The position numbers and the translations under genes were made by a program. A stretch of DNA of 10,026 nt from an uncultured Acinetobacter sp. (GTDB lineage Bacteria > Pseudomonadota > Gammaproteobacteria > Pseudomonadales > Moraxellaceae). The first letter of the stretch is position 1. Each line of letters begins with the position of its first letter. Positions 7,165-10,026 of this stretch are shown piece after piece. Where the stretch lies: positions 1 through 10,026 of the forward strand of contig CAAGMP010000131.1 of the NCBI GenBank assembly GCA_900771065.1, given 5' to 3'. The notes under the pieces were generated by a model. That model searched no databases and was not told where the DNA came from. It saw only the letters and a program-made list of their open reading frames with translations.

Positions 7165-7542
7165 ATGACCGATGAAAAGATTGTAAGTTGTCCCAAATGT
7201 AATTCAACTGAAATACAAACGCATGAACCTGCCGCACTATTACAAAAAACCAGTGGTTTTTTAATGGCTTCAGCTGGAGCAACGGCAGGTACAGTCGGTG
7301 GTGCAGCAACGGGGGCTTCTATTGGTGCAGCAATTGGTACTGTTGCAGGTCCATTGGGCGTGATTGTGGGCGGTACGGTTGGTACGTTTGTTGGTGCAAT
7401 TAGTGTTGGCATTACGGGTGGTTTTTTAGGTAAACGCTTTGGTAATAAAGCAGCTCATTTTGTCGATCAAAGTTTATTTTCACCCTATCAATGTAAAAAA
7501 TGCCAACATAAATTTGACCTTGAAAATGAAAAAAGCAAATGA
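7165..7542 (+). CDS. Small zinc-ribbon protein split by a glycine-zipper membrane segment
   Basis: Function unknown. From the ATG at 7165 the product has 125 residues: a first CxxC knuckle at C9/C12 (VSCPKC), a linker, a Gly/Ala-rich hydrophobic stretch (about 31-90) with many GxxxG steps, then a second CxxC at C110/C113 (YQCKKC) and a charged tail. The two knuckles probably join into one zinc ribbon, with the hydrophobic part as a membrane hairpin or glycine zipper between them. The frame is open back to a TTG at 7120, but that codon lies inside the xpt terminator, so the ATG is preferred although its Shine-Dalgarno is poor. A weak TTGCTG/TTTAAA pair, 17 bases apart (7120-7148), would give an almost leaderless transcript. 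The last codons lie inside a terminator hairpin shared with prc. Confidence 0.75.
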   Translation: MTDEKIVSCPKCNSTEIQTHEPAALLQKTSGFLMASAGATAGTVGGAATGASIGAAIGTVAGPLGVIVGGTVGTFVGAISVGITGGFLGKRFGNKAAHFVDQSLFSPYQCKKCQHKFDLENEKSK

Positions 7543-7561
7543 TGAATCATCATTTGCTTTT
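7531..7561. terminator. Bidirectional terminator between the zinc-ribbon gene and prc
   Basis: A perfect 14-bp stem, 7531-7544 with 7548-7561, and a 3-base loop AAT. It covers the last codons and stop of the plus-strand gene (stop at 7540-7542). On the minus strand it starts 7 bases after the prc stop and is followed by six T, so it is best suited to ending prc. On the plus strand the T run is short (TTTT then GC). Confidence 0.85.
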
Positions 7562-7567
7562 GCAAAA

Positions 7568-9766
7568 TTATTTTTGACGTTGTAACTGCTGATGATCTAA
7601 CAACACATTCGCTGCTTCAACGACAAATGCTTCATCTTCAGGTAAGGCTTCACGTTCAGAGGCTTTCATTTTTGCGCGCGATTCCGCCAAAGCATCTAAT
7701 GCAGCTTGGTAGCTTTCCCAATTTGCATAAGATGGCAAACCCATCGCTTTACGGCGCTCATTTTCAGCATCTAAAGTTTTTTGTTCTAAAGCCATCAATT
7801 CTTTTTTACGCTGTGTAATATCTAAAACAACGGTTTTTTGCTCATCAAATAATTTAGCTAAATCCGTACGTTTTTGCAGATATTTAAACTGTGGATCGCT
7901 CGTTACACGTTGCTGTGATTTTTTAACCAAATCATTGACATAAGGTTGAATTGAACCTTCACGCTTAAATGGCGCAGTTGGAATAGTATCCCATTCCAAA
8001 GCATTTTTTGCTTTACGCTCACCAAAAGCATTATTATAAATATCAATTAATGGCACATCAGGAATTACGCCTTTATTTTGCGTACTACCTCCTGTAACCC
8101 GATAAAATTTACGCTGCGTCAATGTTGCTTGACCATAAGCCAAACTATCGAGCTGAATTTGTGCTGTTCCTTTACCTGTAGTTGGACTACCAATGACAAT
8201 GCCGCGCTCATAATCTTGAATTGCAGCAGAATAAATTTCACTTGCCGATGCTGAAGCAAGGTTAATTAAAACAGCCAATGGACCTGCATAGGTTTGTTCA
8301 TCACTGTCATCGGTATAGACACTAATATTACCGTTACCATCACGAATTTGTACAACAGGACCTGACTTAATGACTTGTCCCAACATGCGTGAAACTTCTT
8401 CTAAAGAACCACCCGGATTGTTGCGTAAATCAATGATAATTCCTTCAACTTTCTGTGCAGACAGTTCTTGCAATGCTTTGTTGGTATCTTCCGAAACAGA
8501 ACGATATTCATCACCTTGACGACGTGCTTGATAATTCAAATAAAAAGATGGAATTTCAATTACACCGTATGCATGTGTTTTACCGTTGCGTTGAATATTG
8601 ACAACTCGTGAGCGTACGCCTGCATCTTCTTCTTGAATCACATCACGCGTAATCACAACATTGCGTGCTTGACTAAGAGATGCTCCCGGTCCTAATAAAC
8701 GTAAAGTGACTTTCGTACCGCGTTTACCCCGAATTAAACCGACTACTTCACTGCTTGACCAACCCACAACATCTATCATTTTTTCGCCATCTTGGGCAAC
8801 GCCAATAATGCGATCACCCGATTTGACTTGTCCAACTTTACTTGCAGGTCCACCTTCAACAATCGATTCAATTTTAATGTAATCTTCATTGCCACGCTCA
8901 GGACGAATTGATACACCAATCCCTTCAAGTTGCAAAGTTGTTTGACGATTTAACTCGATTGCATCTAATGGTGGAAAATAGTTACTGTGTGGGTCGTAAC
9001 TTAACGTCATGGCGTTCAATACTTTATCTAACACATCATCACTTTTTAAACGGTTTAAGCGTTCAAGCTGACGTGTATAGCGTTTTGTTAAGGTTTGTAC
9101 AGGTGTCAAATCTTCAGCAGCTGTCAAATCTTGCCCGTTTGCCAAAGCAGGGTTTTCTTTTAATGCTTTTTGTTTTGCCTGTTCTTCTTCTTTGGTAATA
9201 GTTAAATTAATTAGCTGCGAAACTAATGTTTTATTCCAATAAGCTTGCTGTTCAGCTTTGGTTTTGAAAAATGGCGCTTTTTCACGATCTAACTCTAAAG
9301 TGACATTAGGTTGATTTAAATTTTGTGATTTTTTCAATGCATTGAGCATGTATTGATAATAATCTTTCATATGCTGACGGTACTTTGCATGAATTGCATA
9401 AGCAGCATCTAAGTTCCCTGTTTTTAATGCTAAGCCGAAATTTTCGCCGTATTTTTTATTATAATCGTCAATTTCAGATTGCAAAAAGAGCGAATGATCA
9501 GGGTCTAAACTATCAATGTAAAAATTTAAAATTTTCTGTGACATCTGCGCATCTAAACGCTGATTTAAATAATGCTGTCGGTCAACCAAAGTGGCAAGTT
9601 GTCGTGTAACTAACATTTGCTCTTGAGTTGGTGCAATCTGCGTTGCTGCCGCATTTGTTTTTATTGGCGTTGTATTTGTTGCTGCTATTGCTTGAGTTAC
9701 AACTTGCGTTGAAAGAAATCCACTTGTTGCTACGGCAATGGCACAAGCTATCGTTTTTAAATTCAT
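7568..9766 (-). CDS. prc: Prc (Tsp), tail-specific periplasmic carboxy-terminal protease
   Basis: Periplasmic S41 serine protease that degrades proteins from a nonpolar C terminus; in other Gram-negatives it trims FtsI and removes peptidoglycan endopeptidases such as MepS. The 732-residue product has a signal peptide ending near QAIA (28), an N-terminal Prc helical domain (about 60-270), a PDZ domain from G282 (GIGVSI) to about 370, the S41 core with IDLRNNPGG at D446, and a C-terminal DUF3340 domain. The catalytic Ser/Lys pair is present: S507 in SASASE and K532 in TGKGT, with D518 at the third conserved position; the spacing equals E. coli S452, D463 and K477. It is about 50 residues longer than E. 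coli Prc. The start is uncertain: the ATG at 9766 gives the cleaner signal peptide but AGGA is 14 bases away, and an ATG at 9790 would add eight residues. Single gene, divergent from nagZ. Confidence 0.96.
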   Translation of the reverse strand: MNLKTIACAIAVATSGFLSTQVVTQAIAATNTTPIKTNAAATQIAPTQEQMLVTRQLATLVDRQHYLNQRLDAQMSQKILNFYIDSLDPDHSLFLQSEIDDYNKKYGENFGLALKTGNLDAAYAIHAKYRQHMKDYYQYMLNALKKSQNLNQPNVTLELDREKAPFFKTKAEQQAYWNKTLVSQLINLTITKEEEQAKQKALKENPALANGQDLTAAEDLTPVQTLTKRYTRQLERLNRLKSDDVLDKVLNAMTLSYDPHSNYFPPLDAIELNRQTTLQLEGIGVSIRPERGNEDYIKIESIVEGGPASKVGQVKSGDRIIGVAQDGEKMIDVVGWSSSEVVGLIRGKRGTKVTLRLLGPGASLSQARNVVITRDVIQEEDAGVRSRVVNIQRNGKTHAYGVIEIPSFYLNYQARRQGDEYRSVSEDTNKALQELSAQKVEGIIIDLRNNPGGSLEEVSRMLGQVIKSGPVVQIRDGNGNISVYTDDSDEQTYAGPLAVLINLASASASEIYSAAIQDYERGIVIGSPTTGKGTAQIQLDSLAYGQATLTQRKFYRVTGGSTQNKGVIPDVPLIDIYNNAFGERKAKNALEWDTIPTAPFKREGSIQPYVNDLVKKSQQRVTSDPQFKYLQKRTDLAKLFDEQKTVVLDITQRKKELMALEQKTLDAENERRKAMGLPSYANWESYQAALDALAESRAKMKASEREALPEDEAFVVEAANVLLDHQQLQRQK

Positions 9767-9820
9767 AAAAAATTCACATTTCCTTGGCATTAAACCAATA
9801 TTAACTGCCTTACCAAGTTC

Positions 9821-9849
9821 ACAATACTTGCTAAAGCCTCACAATTCAA
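9821..9849 (-). promoter_or_regulatory. Candidate sigma-70 promoter for prc
   Basis: On the minus strand TTGAAT (9849-9844) and TATTGT (9826-9821) are 17 bases apart, each 4/6 to consensus. The start point near 9814 would leave a leader of about 48 bases to the ATG at 9766, or 24 to the one at 9790. Confidence 0.4.
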
Positions 9850-9858
9850 TTTATCTGT

Positions 9859-9876
9859 ATATTATTACCATAATAT
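9859..9876. repeat. Small inverted repeat in the prc-nagZ divergent region
   Basis: ATATTAT (9859-9865) and ATAATAT (9870-9876) are exact reverse complements separated by TACC. The site lies just upstream of the candidate prc promoter and between two divergent genes, where a regulator could bind. It is only A and T in the arms, so chance is possible. Confidence 0.35.
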
Positions 9877-9954
9877 CTTGCGACTGAATGTAGCAAATAA
9901 TTGCATAATTCGGTTATTGTTGAGTTATTCAAAATTAGATTATGGATATATCGC

Positions 9955-10026
9955 ATGATTGGCGCATTGATGTTAGACATTGCAGGTACAAGTTTAACAG
10001 CAGAAGATATCGATCTGTTACAAGCA
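9955..10026 (+). CDS. nagZ: NagZ, beta-N-acetylhexosaminidase (first 24 codons only)
   Basis: Cytoplasmic family 3 glycoside hydrolase that removes GlcNAc from anhydro-muropeptides during peptidoglycan recycling; in many Gram-negatives its product induces AmpC beta-lactamase. Only the N terminus is in the window, and the gene runs off the edge. The visible residues MIGALMLDIAGTSL, then AEDIDLL, match the NagZ opening (E. coli GPVMLDVEGYEL, then AEEREIL). The ATG has GGA eight bases before it, and no in-frame start upstream fits better. No convincing promoter is seen in the 188 bases before it. Divergent from prc. Confidence 0.85.
   Translation, partial: MIGALMLDIAGTSLTAEDIDLLQA

Noticed and set aside
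7062..7412. Minus-strand open frame with Pro/Ala repeats
   Set aside because: It is the complement of the Gly/Ala glycine-zipper codons and of the end of xpt; no start signal.
1..10026. Mobile element, phage, CRISPR or toxin-antitoxin content
   Set aside because: No transposase, integrase, terminal repeats, spaced repeats or toxin-like gene pair; coding style looks even across the window.

Overview
The window is an AT-rich, gene-dense chromosomal segment of a gammaproteobacterium. Protein sequence style, low GC and gene content (miaB-phoH-ybeY, a B. subtilis-type xanthine phosphoribosyltransferase, Prc, NagZ) point to Acinetobacter or a close relative in Moraxellaceae. That assignment is by recognition of protein families, not by a database search. 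I see no insertion sequence, phage gene, CRISPR array, tRNA or rRNA. It reads as ordinary core genome with a few under-described proteins.

Layout. (1) Bases 1-2732, plus strand: the 3' three quarters of miaB (tRNA methylthiolation), then a PhoH-like ATPase (ybeZ) with a TTG start, then ybeY (16S rRNA maturation and ribosome quality control). This is a translation-related operon that ends in a strong hairpin terminator, without the ybeX and lnt genes that follow in E. coli. (2) Bases 2774-4848, minus strand: a TonB-like protein with an unusual Gln-rich coiled-coil linker, followed by an exported penicillin V acylase / choloylglycine-hydrolase-type Ntn hydrolase. (3) Bases 5035-7542, plus strand: an unrecognised 208-residue cytoplasmic protein, an exported DUF3108 protein, xanthine phosphoribosyltransferase (xpt) with its own promoter and terminator, and a small protein in which a glycine-zipper membrane segment sits between two CxxC zinc-binding knuckles. 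(4) Bases 7568-9766, minus strand: the periplasmic tail-specific protease Prc, convergent with the zinc-ribbon gene and sharing a 14-bp-stem terminator with it. (5) From 9955, plus strand: the first 24 codons of nagZ (peptidoglycan recycling), divergent from prc.

How the genes relate. PhoH/YbeZ and YbeY are known partners in rRNA maturation, and MiaB tunes decoding, so the first operon is translation fidelity. Prc and NagZ both belong to cell-wall turnover. TonB-like protein, acylase and DUF3108 protein are envelope proteins. Genes with clear signal peptides (acylase, DUF3108 protein, Prc) outnumber what a random stretch would give, so the second half has an envelope flavour. I did not find a clear novel multi-gene system. 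The most interesting items are the split zinc-ribbon/glycine-zipper protein, the orphan TonB-like protein, the self-exposing Cys hydrolase, and a hairpin that may couple phoH translation to miaB.
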